Shown here one piece after another: positions 1-10,757 of a stretch of 64,000 nt of DNA (position 1 is the stretch's first letter; each line of letters opens with the position of its first letter). The stretch comes from Moringa oleifera (lineage: Eukaryota; Streptophyta; Magnoliopsida; Brassicales; Moringaceae). The DNA is taken from the NCBI GenBank assembly GCA_021397835.1, contig JAJFZO010000579.1:2371001-2435000 (forward strand). The letters run 5' to 3'. Below the pieces are notes generated by a model, which made no database searches, had not been told where the DNA came from, and saw only the letters and a list, made by a program, of their open reading frames with translations. The position numbers were made by a program, and so were the translations under genes.

Positions 1-2192
1 GGAGTTGGGAACTGAGATAGCCTCTCTGAAAAATGGATTTGCAGTTTCTTTGTTTCGATCTTACTCCTCCATGGGCATTTGAGCTTGTTTCAGCTCTCCC
101 ATATGCAAAAGCAAATTGGGCCCTTAGTTTCTGCATCATCAAGCAGCTGACTAACAGAGACCAAGAGATCTTGTGCCTGAGATGGCGAAGGGTTATCTTG
201 TGATTCTCATTTTTGTTGCAGAGCTCCAATGGATCCAGCCATGAAGGCAAGCGTGGGGTGGGGTTTTATCCCAGTCGGAGGCCGAATATACCATGAACAG
301 ACCAGAAAAAAAAAAAAAAAAAAAGATCAAGCATAGAAAAGGACATGGTATGTATCCTTTTGGAATGGTTGACAAGATTCTTTGATTTCCTGCATTTTTT
401 TAAAATATTAATATTTTAAAATTCAACAATAAATAATTAAGATTTATTTTATTAATTTTTAAAAGTTACCATTGTAAATTATTAATAGATTTATTTATTT
501 ATAGTTGTACTTTGAAAAATGGATTGGATTAATTTTATTTTTAATATTTTAATACAATATAATTTAGATCATATAGTTTATTTTAATAAATAATTTTTAT
601 AATATTTTAATATTAAAAACGTTTTTTAAAACAAAAATTATTTATTTTATATTATCAAATAAATCTTGATGTTCAAAACTTTAATCTCTTTTTTTAATAT
701 CTTGTCATATAGCTGAAAAGAAACTTCTTTAAAAATTTCAACCATATGATAAAGCTAGCCCATTGAAATTTTAGGAGATCCAAAAAAAAAGGAAAATGCC
801 ATAGCCTGTTAATGAGCTTAGATTCTTTCATGTTTCTTCTGTGCAAACTCCTCCTGCTATCCTGAATTTACTCCTCTTGCAAAATTTCTCACTGAGCTTT
901 CTATATAGGCAAGATAGTTTGGTCACCATTAACTAGAGCTTGGGCCTTGCAAAAGGAAAGGTCCATTTTTGCTTTGATGCCATTATGTCCACCATGGAGT
1001 CTTCCAAGGTTATTTGAAATAGATCCCTAGAGAATGAAATGGTAGGTTCAATTCAAGTAGGCTTGACAAACTTAAGAGAGAGAAAGTTTTTTGATCTTTC
1101 ATGTTTCTTTGGAGAAATATATTTATAGACAAAATACAATTATCAATCGTACATTAAAGAAAAAATCAAATAGAAGAATGGTTTTCTTTTATAGGGCTTC
1201 CCATAAAAGGCATAAATTTTTGTACTTCCACAAATGGGTCAAAGCTGGAGAGGGGAAAATTGACCACACCAGTAGATTAGTGAGCGAAAATCCAACTTTA
1301 ATGGAGCTCTTCTTTGAATAAAACAAGTTGAGATTCCAATTGATCTCCTACAAAACTCAAAAGAGGTGAGTAAAGGGTGTCCTTGGGATCACTTAGATCC
1401 TTAAATGAGTCATAAATTTGATAACAAAAGGTTATGAAAATAAAAATAACTTAGTTTCTTTGAAGAGTTACCTCATATTTGTAACCAATAGATTATATCC
1501 TTGGCCTCTCAAGTAGTTATTTCTCAAGAATCACTGGTGAAAATCTAGAAGGAATCCCTTGGCCACTGTTAAGCTGGTTAAGGATTTGTTGTTACCAAAT
1601 TCCAGAAGTTTTTTCAACAGTCACAATATTGAAGATGAAGTAAATTGGCTGCAAGATTAAGAGGCTCTTGTAGACAGTGCTTGGGCTATTCTAATACTTT
1701 GGGCCACATTCTGAACTTGGGCCCTTTTTTTTTTTTATCCATATCATCTGGAAGCTTTCTTTTTGAGTAGTTCTAAATTAGATTATGATGGTTTAAATTT
1801 TCTATTTGAACCAGTGATTCAAGTCCAAATATTCATCCACCACATTCAGTAACCTTATTTAAACTATCAAGTTTACAAAATTATCTTATTTTGTTTTAAA
1901 TATGCAGAAACTTGACCAAAGAAAGGATTTTTCCCACTTGATCAAGTTGGGTATTTCCATTTTCTTTCCAAATTTAGATCATGAGGAAATGCAAATAATC
2001 AGAGAAGTTCGATTCATAAACTGATCATTCCCTGTCTGAAATGACCATTAACATTGTCTTATTACAAAATTTAAATACTAATACGAAACAAAGCACGGCT
2101 CATAGAGGATAACAAATCAATTAAGCAGAGAGAGCTGCCGTGATCTGGTTGCCATTTTCATAAACAACTGCTTGCTTCTACTACCAGGGCAC
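1..2192. other. Intergenic stretch, no convincing gene
   Basis: The first 300 bases have balanced composition, with an uninterrupted 57-codon reading frame on the plus strand from an ATG at 33 to a stop at 204-206. I do not recognise its product, and it may be the tail of a gene lying outside the window. A 19-base A run lies at 306-324 and is followed by a strongly AT-rich block (about 400-720). The rest, including a lysine-rich 76-codon frame at 1091-1321, matches no family I know. Confidence 0.4.
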
Positions 2193-4128
2193 CTACAGTT
2201 GGACCATTGGCTGCGGCTGCTGCTGATGCTGCATCATCTGGAGGTTTAGACGCGAGCATGATCTCACCATCTCACCTGCCAGTGGGATCACAGGGAGGTT
2301 GTCACAATTGCATATCTCGATCATGAATCCATCAGGATCATGGAAGAACAATTGATCTACTTGGATCCCTCCCTCCTCTACCATTGCCCGCAAGTGGTCA
2401 ATCCCCATTTCTTTCAGTTTCTTCTCCACAGCTCCCATGCTTTCACACTAGCCAAGCAATAACAAACTAGGTTACGTCACATTCAGTATTGCAGACATTA
2501 TCTACCATAACATAATATTTGTAATACCAAATGCTTCCAATCAATGGATAACCCCCTAGTATTACATGTTTAGTATTATGCCTTGTTTGATTTATCCAAA
2601 CAAAGAATTTGAGTTATCTTCCAGTTCAAGTTAACCTAAGAAGGCAAGCCTAGACGCCCACTAGCAATGAGTTGGTGGGGGGGGGGGGGGGGGGGGGTGG
2701 AATATCAGCTCAAGGCCCCCAAAAGATAAGGCTCACACAATCAAACACGTCTCGGACACAAGTATACTGAACTGATGTGACAAATAACATGCAAAACCAT
2801 TAAACCATTTTTATGATAAAAAACGAAAGCCCCTATGAGGGACTGCTCACAAGTCCACATCACATTGGTCAAAATGATCAAAATTGACATGAACCATAGG
2901 GTAAAACAAAACCCAACTTGATCTAGGAAACTCAATCAATTGATAGTCCCTCTTACTAATTTGCAAGATCCGACTTTATTCTAAGATCATTCCAAATCAT
3001 CCTTTACACGTGCTTCCTCATACCATACAAACAGCACCAATATTTGGAAGTATCAACTTTGTTTTCTTATATCTATTGGAAAGCATACAAAGAGCGACGC
3101 TACCTATTGTCTTTAACCTGAACACGGCATTGTGTTTAAGTCTTACCTAACCACTAATGCATGAAATTCAAATATCATTTACTGTTGGTATTATTTGTTT
3201 GTTTGACTAGGAGGTGAATCCAAAAAATGATGACTCAAACATGAACAGGATGAAGATGCAACGTGGATAACTAGGCAAGAATAGGATGAGTATGACACAA
3301 GGGTGACTCAGAGATCAACTATCCAACGTCACTCAGAGCCAAATACTGCACCTAATCTGCCTGAATAGATGCCATTTTGTACGTATTGCAGAGGAAACAA
3401 CCAAATTTTCTCCTCATCAGTTGCATTCGTCCAAATTCAGAAACCAAACAGATGGTTCAAGTAATTTGAGATAGAGATTCCTGTCTATATGTTTTGTAAA
3501 TTTGAGGTGTTCTTCTTGAAACCACTAGCTTGACTGCTTGATGCATACATCGAGAAATATCATGATGCACTCCACATCAGAGATAGAAACACACCATCGG
3601 AACAATCAAGAAAACTGAATAGAAAATAAAATACAAATACAAAGAATGGCATAAAATCAAACAGCATAAAAGCAGACTGAAAAATTACCTGAAAAGAGAT
3701 GTGATTGTCCTTGGGATTGATTTCTTTCTTCTTAGGCATTTTCTCAGGTGCCTCTGATTGCAGAAGATGTATTCCGATTCCATATCCAAACAACCTACAA
3801 ACAAACCACAATCCCAGGAAATAAAAATCAACCCAAGGTTTCTTCCTGAAAGCAGAAAGTAGATAAATATTTTTTTTCGTGTTTTTGGGCTATTAAGTGG
3901 TGTTTCTATGCGGGTTTCTCTTTAATTGAAATTCTTTATCGGCATTCTGATGCTTTAATTACTTAGTAATTACCATGCCCCGTCAAAATCAAAAGATCCC
4001 GGCCTCCTTATTGGCTCGAACCCAAGAATGTTCTGATAGAACTCAATGGACGCCTCAACTGATCTGCACACCAATGAGACGTGGTTCAGTGACTTGAGAT
4101 GAAGAGGGTTCCCCACACTTTCCTTCAT
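2193..4128 (-). CDS. VOC / glyoxalase I-like protein (171 aa, three exons)
   Basis: Exons read on the minus strand are 4128-3974, 3794-3689 and 2447-2193. The joins use GT-AG sites and keep frame, giving 171 aa. The start at 4128 opens MKESVGNPLHLKSLNHVSLV, the usual N-terminus of the short plant GLYI4/GLYI7-type proteins (Arabidopsis At1g15380 and At1g80160 class). The protein is one vicinal-oxygen-chelate module. The first half has NHVSLV (His16), the FYQNILGF stretch and IHLLQSE. The second half has NHISFQ (His83), QVDQLFFHDPDG and MIEICNCD (Glu131). These His and Glu residues lie where VOC proteins bind metal. Family members are linked to methylglyoxal detoxification, but the reaction of this short subgroup is not certain. 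The C-terminal 25 residues are Gln/Met-rich. Intron 2 (2448-3688) holds a pure 21-base homopolymer. Confidence 0.9.
2677..2697. repeat. G21 homopolymer inside the glyoxalase gene intron
   Basis: Twenty-one consecutive G on the plus strand, flanked by T at both ends. It lies in intron 2 of the minus-strand glyoxalase gene, so the pre-mRNA would carry C21 and the template strand G21. Runs of this length are rare in AT-rich plant DNA and are prone to length error in sequencing. Confidence 0.95.
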
Positions 4129-4339
4129 TTTCCCAAGAAAATCCTCAATTCCCTTGAAAACAGTAAGCCAACACAAAATCCGACTCCTTCTTCCTGCAAA
4201 CCCAGCAAGAAACCGACCTCGAAGGATCAAACCAAAAATAGAAAAAGAAAATTAAACAACGAGCGAGCTCCTGAGAATCCCAGAGCAACTTAAATAGAAT
4301 TATCCACGGCAGTCCGCGAAGAAAGCTAAACCGGTGATA

Positions 4340-4347
4340 CTTATATA
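4340..4347 (-). promoter_or_regulatory. TATA box of the glyoxalase-like gene
   Basis: TATATAAG on the minus strand, about 210 bases upstream of the ATG at 4128. This places transcription start near 4310 and predicts a 5' leader of about 180 bases. A CT-rich stretch lies just upstream on the same strand. Confidence 0.6.
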
Positions 4348-4410
4348 GAGAGAGGGGGAGCAAACTCTTAGGGGCTCTTCATGTACGACGGGTGTCACTT
4401 TCATGCGCGC

Positions 4411-4456
4411 CACGTAAGCACTATTTTCGTGACGTAACTCCTTCATAGCTGACGTA
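4411..4456. promoter_or_regulatory. Cluster of three ACGT elements, two of them TGACG (as-1/TGA-bZIP-like)
   Basis: CACGTAAG at 4411-4418, TGACGTAA at 4430-4437 and TGACGTAAG at 4450-4458 lie within 50 bases, about 65-120 bases upstream of the TATA box of the glyoxalase-like gene. Pairs of TGACG motifs form as-1/ocs elements bound by TGA-type bZIP factors and respond to salicylate, auxin and xenobiotics. The spacing here (20 bases from one TGACG to the next) is wider than the classical 12, so the match is approximate. Confidence 0.5.
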
Positions 4457-4458
4457 AG

Positions 4459-7400
4459 TAAGCCGAGAATTTACGGATTTGTTTTGTCTGTCTCGAGGTT
4501 TGTTAATCGTGCTGATTGGATTATGGCTTTTACTTGACAAACCAGTTTATATTTTATAATTTGGGTGGGCCCACTTGTCGTCAATGTGTCACTGCAGAGT
4601 GGAGATAGAGGCTTCTGGAGATGTGCCTTAATCTGGTACCGAAGATTGGTTTGAGGTATTTTACCAATCTAATCATATCAATTTTTCATAAGAAATTTAA
4701 AAAATTAAATCTTTTTAATTTAAATCCAAAGTAATTTAATTAATAAGTTATATGATTTTTTATTTTAATATAAATTAAATTTTAACATTTATAATAATGA
4801 AATATTAAAAAATGTAGCAAATAAAACATTTAATTTTGTTATCGTTATCCAATATTACAATTTGATCTCAAAATCCCTTGTATATAACTAGCAACCTGAA
4901 TTTCAGCATCCAAGTCAATCAATTTGGACCGAACAATTGAATTTAAATTGTAAGTTGTAGATATAGAAAGTTGTTTGGCATTACTTATGACAAGCAATAT
5001 TGAAAATTCCTAAGAACGAAATCAGCCGGTTGAATTTTATGTCCAATTGCCTTTAATTCTACCATTTTGAGCAAGTAGAAAATAGAATAGTCTTACCAAT
5101 TTTTATACTATAATTAATGTAAAACCAAAAAGCATATACTTAATTATGCTTACATATAATTACAAGTTTATAAGATTAGAAAAGACTAATTGATCACAAG
5201 TGGGCAATTATTAACATTACGTAAAAGAAGGATTCTATTATGACAAACTACATAAATGCCAATTCATTTATAATTAATGGGATAGTGTCCTTTTTGAGTT
5301 ATGAAAAGCCAAAAAGCATTCCTTAATTATGCTTACATTCCCTAATTAATTCCCTAATGGAGTACTAATTACATTGTTTAATTAATCCAACCGGTCTCAA
5401 TCTATCATTCTCATGCATCCATAAGCAAAATACATGGTTAACATTCTTCGCCAGGACAAAATTGCTTGATTAAGCGTGTTTTGGGTGAGGTATGAGCGAT
5501 CGAATTCTTAATTTTGTATAATCCAAGTTTAGCGTTTTGATTAAGATGGGTTTGTGTAATTTATTGAATATTTTGTGCATGTCACATAGTGGTAAGAATA
5601 TGTGCCAAACTATGTTAGATGTATAAATGATTGGCCCTCAATTTGTAACTTGAGAGACTTGGTTTCCTTTTTTTTTTTTTAAACCATAATTTGAGTATTC
5701 TTGTAATATATAATATAAGGAACAAATTAATTTGCTACCGTAGCCTAACAAGCTTGATAATAACAATTGAGTGATAATAATGAAGGATTAGTTGGTTAAT
5801 TTAATTATCTACTGAATTGGGCATCACTAATATAGTTCATTTCCGAATTAATCCTTGTCATCACGCACTACAATACAACAACTTAATTAATACAGAAAAT
5901 GTTAAAATTAAGTAATGCGATGTTATCTGTTAGGTGAAGATAAATGTAATATTAAACAATTGTGACTTATTTACTATCTAAAATTCTAATTGATTAAGCT
6001 GTTTTTGGAATTATTTTATTTTTAATTTAAGTCAAATTAAATTAATTATATATATATATTTCGAGCTTTCTAACCAAATAATCAAAGGAAGAAAAAAATG
6101 TTAATTAATTTAATTATGATAATTATATATATCAGATAAAATTAAAAATATTGACAATCAACATAGAGATATCATTGTCGTACATGAAAAACAAAATAAT
6201 ATAAAAAGGGAATTAGATATTATTATTTATTTATTTAAAAAAATATCTAAAAAATATTTAAAGAGAGCAAGAAAAAGTTTTTATATTGATATCATCTAAA
6301 AATTTTGTATCATTAATTAAAATCAAGAGATTTTAAGAGATTTGTAAAACAAAAAAAAATTGTGTACGATAAATTTAATTTTTATATTTAAAATGAATCA
6401 TTAAATTCTATAAGAGATATTTGTGGTTTTGTTATAAAATTTTTATGTATTTTTTAAGTGAATCTATAAACTTTAATGAAAAAATTAAATAATTATAAAT
6501 TAAATTTTTAATTTTTGAGTTAAGTTTACTTTGTGATGTGATGATTAAACGATATCACGTCAATTTAAAAAATTTTAATATAATATAATAAAAATTATTA
6601 ATATAAAACATCATATAATAAAATATAAAATACAAATATATCAAATATTACAAGACCCGTAATGCTATTTAATTAGCTCATCGGAATTCACTTTACCTAA
6701 TTTTGTAAAAAGCTATTGAGGTCGTATCAAAAACAGCCATCTCAAATTAAATTCAAGCACAAATGGATACATGCAATGGTTTCCGTAATTGCATGTATTA
6801 ATTAAGTCAAATGAAAGTATAATGTTCCTAAATCATTTTTTGTGGTCGAGTGCAATACCCACATGGATTCAAGTAGATCACATATGAAATAGGCATTTAC
6901 GTGCACGGCTACACCTCCATGAACCTATGAATTTGACTTTTAATTGAGAATATTAAATGGAAAAAAATTCATTTTAAGTGCAATGTATTTAGGCACAATC
7001 AATTTGGTCACTACTTAAACCTGTCCAAATGTCATTTGTCAGAAGTATATGATTCCATTTGTAATTAAAATATGCAAATTGTGTTTGAGCACTGCAAATT
7101 GGGCTTTTAATTCTGTGGCTGTGAAAAATTGGAAACCTATGAACCAGTTGGCCAAGTTGTGGGCTTGGGCTTCTTAATTTTTATATCTAACACATTTTGT
7201 AACCCGAAAAGCTGTTAAATTTTAAAGTAAAAATAAGATAAAAAATTTAAACTATGATGGATTTTAATTTAAAACAATGTAACAGTTTCAAAAAATCATC
7301 TTATATTTAATTTATTAATTTATTTTAAATTAATATTTATTTTAGATAATTTTAAAAAATTAAAAATATTTTTGTTTTTAAAATTTTAAAAAATAATTCA

Positions 7401-7619
7401 AATAAATTTTATATTGTAAAAAATTTGAAGTAAAAATTTATTTTATGAAATTTTTAATTTAAATTTTTGAATATTTTAGTAAAATTTAAATTAAATAAAA
7501 AATAATCTAATCAATAATTTAAAAGTTTATGTATATTACTAAATCTTATTATAAACATTAAAAAAAAAAAAAGATTATGTTTGATCTTATTTGATGTTTT
7601 GCTTCAAAGCTGTTGAGCT
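4459..7619. other. Long AT-rich intergenic region
   Basis: Three kilobases between the divergently transcribed glyoxalase and PPR genes. Beyond the glyoxalase promoter it is AT-rich, with many short homopolymers and a short (AT)n run near 6048. No frame of useful length or recognisable transposon protein is seen. A T-rich block (about 7190-7560) ends in an A run just before the PPR start codon. Confidence 0.5.
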
Positions 7620-9194
7620 ATGGCGATCAGGTCACTCTCCTCCAGGACAAGCAAAACCTTACACTCTCTACTGCACTCTCTTCACAAACCCAAACCCCCC
7701 AGTCATTTTCATCTCTTCTCTTTGCTGGCTCAGCAACATGCAGAACCATCATTGCCTGACCTTGTAAGCGAGATCTCTCGGATACTGAGTGATCATAGAA
7801 ACCCCCAACATGAGCTAGAGCTCTGTCTCAGCACTTATTCTTCAAAAATATCCTCAAGTTTGGTTGAGCAGGTCTTGAAACGCTGCAAGAATCTTGGGTT
7901 CTCAGCTCACAGGTTCTTTCTTTGGGCTAAAAGAATCCCGGGTTTTGAACACAGTGTCGATAGCTATCACATCTTGGTCGATATATTGGGTAGCAGCCGG
8001 CAGTATGCTCTGTTATGGGATTTTCTGATGGAAGCGAGAGAATCTAAGTATTTCGAAATAAGCCCAGAAGTATTTTGGATTATTTTTAGAGCTTACAGCA
8101 GAGCTAATTTACCAGGTGATGCTATAAGGGCTTTCAATAGAATGGTTGAGTTTGGCATTAAACCAAGTATCGATGATCTTGACCAGCTCTTATATGTGCT
8201 AAGCAAAAGGAAGCATGTTAAGCATGCCCAACAGTTCTTTGATAGAGTTAAACCTGATTTTACGCCAACTGCAAAAACTTACAGCATATTGATCCGAGGC
8301 TGGGGAGATATAGGTGAATCGAGTGAAGCACGTAAGTTGTTCGACGAAATGATCGAACGAGGTTGCTTTATGGACGTGCTTGCCTATAATAGTTTGTTAG
8401 AAGCTTTATGCAAAGGAGGGAATGTGGATGAGGCATATAAGATGTTCCGAGAAATGGGTTCCCATGGAATGCAGCCAGATGCTTGTACTTATTCCATCTT
8501 CATTCGAGCATACTGCGAAGCTAACGATATCCATTCGGCTTTCAGGGTGCTTGACAGGATGAGAAGATACAATCTTTTTCCTAATGTCTATACTTACAAT
8601 CACGTTATCAAGAAACTTTGTAAGAATGAGAAGGTGGAAGATGCTTACCAACTTTTAGATGAGATGGTTGAGAGGGGAGCTAGCCCAGATGCATGGAGTT
8701 ACAACACAATCCTAGCTTACCATTGTGATCACTGTGAGGTCAATAGAGCTCTTAGGTTGCTTTCTAGAATGGAGAAAGACAATTGCATGCCTGACCGGCA
8801 TACTTATAATATGGTGTTGAAGCTGCTTATCAGGATAGGGAGGTTTGATAGAGCAACGGAAATTTGGGAAGGATTGGGACATAGAAAATTTTATCCTTCG
8901 GTTTCAACATATTCTGTCATGATCCATGGTTTGTGTAAGAAGAAAGGTAAATTGGAGGAAGCATGTAAATACTTTGAGATGATGATTGATGATGGAATAC
9001 CACCATATTCTTCTACCGTTGAGATGTTGAGGAACCGGCTGATAGGGTTAGGATTGTTAGACAATATCGAGATACTAGCAGGTAAGATGGAGCGAAGCAG
9101 TTCTTGTTCCATACAAGAGTTGGCAAATGCATTGAGGGGTAATAAAACAGTTGTGAGATCAAGAAATGAAGAAACAGATCTTGACAGTGAGTAA
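7620..9194 (+). CDS. Pentatricopeptide repeat protein, P class, probably mitochondrial (524 aa)
   Basis: Intronless, 524 aa, as is usual for plant PPR genes. The N-terminus (MAIRSLSSRTSKTLHSLLHS) is rich in Arg, Ser, Leu and His with few acidic residues, as in mitochondrial presequences. From about residue 113, 35-residue PPR units run to the C-terminal third. The best ones start near 218, 253, 288, 323, 358, 393 and 428, each with the TYN/TYS...CK...A...EM...G..PD pattern. There is no E, E+ or DYW tail, so it is a P-class protein, expected to bind organellar RNA and affect its stability, splicing or translation. Length, N-terminus and gene neighbours (O-fucosyltransferase, then an 822-aa PPR) resemble Arabidopsis At1g52640. 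The RNA target is unknown. Confidence 0.93.
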   Translation: MAIRSLSSRTSKTLHSLLHSLHKPKPPSHFHLFSLLAQQHAEPSLPDLVSEISRILSDHRNPQHELELCLSTYSSKISSSLVEQVLKRCKNLGFSAHRFFLWAKRIPGFEHSVDSYHILVDILGSSRQYALLWDFLMEARESKYFEISPEVFWIIFRAYSRANLPGDAIRAFNRMVEFGIKPSIDDLDQLLYVLSKRKHVKHAQQFFDRVKPDFTPTAKTYSILIRGWGDIGESSEARKLFDEMIERGCFMDVLAYNSLLEALCKGGNVDEAYKMFREMGSHGMQPDACTYSIFIRAYCEANDIHSAFRVLDRMRRYNLFPNVYTYNHVIKKLCKNEKVEDAYQLLDEMVERGASPDAWSYNTILAYHCDHCEVNRALRLLSRMEKDNCMPDRHTYNMVLKLLIRIGRFDRATEIWEGLGHRKFYPSVSTYSVMIHGLCKKKGKLEEACKYFEMMIDDGIPPYSSTVEMLRNRLIGLGLLDNIEILAGKMERSSSCSIQELANALRGNKTVVRSRNEETDLDSE

Positions 9195-10757
9195 AATCTT
9201 AAAGGGTGCCATTTATAACAATGATTTCCTTCAATGTTTTTATATACTTGAAGCTGCATAAAGTTGATTTAAAATTCTTGGTTGCTGAATGTACTATTTG
9301 ATTGGTTTACTGCTTCTTGCGGATAAGATAATGGAGTTATCTTGTGAACCATGTGTCTGATTTCCTTTTATCATATTCAATTCTCCGTAATTTTGTCATT
9401 TTTTCGGGTGGTGATGAAATATTTGGAATTTCTGAAGTATTATCACCTTGTTATGCAAGGTCTAGGACTTGTGTTCTATTGCCAAATTTGAAGCCTTCTA
9501 TCTTCTTCATAGCATAAGGGTGTCTCACGTCTGCTGGAAATGTGTTCCTGACCATCTGACTCAATATTAGCTTCTTTTTTCTTGGCTGTCTTTACTTGAA
9601 CTGAAACTCTTAGCTTGAAAGATAGAATTGGTCTGTCATGCAGCATTCCAACACAAGTGAAATAGGTGGAATTGCTTCTTGCTCCTTTCAGAAATTCCAT
9701 CATCTTACCATTGTCTTGCAAGTTACCATCATGCTGTTGCTACTGTAGGATGAAAGTCATCTGTTAATTTGACTTAGTGTTAGATATTTTTTTTTAAAAA
9801 GTGAAAAAGTATTTTTATTTTATTAAGTTTTTTTAAATTTTTTATTAAGGAAAAATATTTAAAAAATAAAAAATAATTATAAAATAGTCATTATTCCTTC
9901 AATAAATTAATTAGACTAGGTTACATAGAACGAGAACAAAGTAAATCAAATTATATTTATAAGAGTATATCATATGAAATCAGAGCAAATCAAATCAGAT
10001 TAATCTAACATAGTTTATATGAACAAGTTGAATCACAAATATGATTTATATCGACTAAAATAATTTTTTAAAAATGCAATCCAATTGATTTCGTTTAAAA
10101 ATATTATTTTTTAAAATTTAAACATCAATATTAAAAAATAAAAAATATTTTGAAACCCCGAAAATAAAAATATAATGTTTTTACAATGAAAAATTACGAA
10201 ATCAATCATCTAAATGAATAAGTATATATACTTTTAAAATTAACAATTTCCAATGATTATATGGACATAGATGACTCTTTTTTGATTTTACTAAACTTTC
10301 TAAACCCGACTTTCATCAACTTGAATCAAGATAATTCATAAAATTATATCAAGTTATAATAAACTTAAAAATAATTTCTTATTTGTAGAACCTTGTTTCA
10401 ATAAATAAAAAATTTAATTAAAATTATAATTGGATGCCCTTCACTTTGTATAATAACCCATAAATTGCATGGAAAACATAATTAGAGAACTGTTATCAAC
10501 TTAATAGGGCTTTTTCAAAATTTTTTTTTTCAATTTTATTAAAAAATACCGGTCGAACCAGATCGGTCCGGTTCAGTTTAGCACGGTCCAGAATTAATTA
10601 ACTGATTTATTGGGTTCATCATGTTAAAAGTTGAAACAGACCCATCCTTCCTATTATCGGATACTTCTTTCTTCTAACAGTTGATAGATCTATTCTGTCT
10701 CTGTAAACGAACACGTACGCGTAACCATCAGATCAAGTTGAGCAGACCGTTTATCAA
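9195..10757. other. Intergenic region between PPR and O-fucosyltransferase genes
   Basis: Begins with the likely 3' UTR of the PPR gene. About 9780-10520 is AT-rich with no reading frame. The patch at about 10545-10600 contains repeated CCGGTC/GGTCCGGTTC words, of the kind seen near ends of small non-autonomous DNA transposons, but I could not find a matching inverted terminus. About 10680-10757 is the promoter and leader of the next gene. Confidence 0.35.

Noticed and set aside
1091..1321. 76-codon plus-strand frame
   Set aside because: Biased, lysine-rich composition and no similarity; probably chance.
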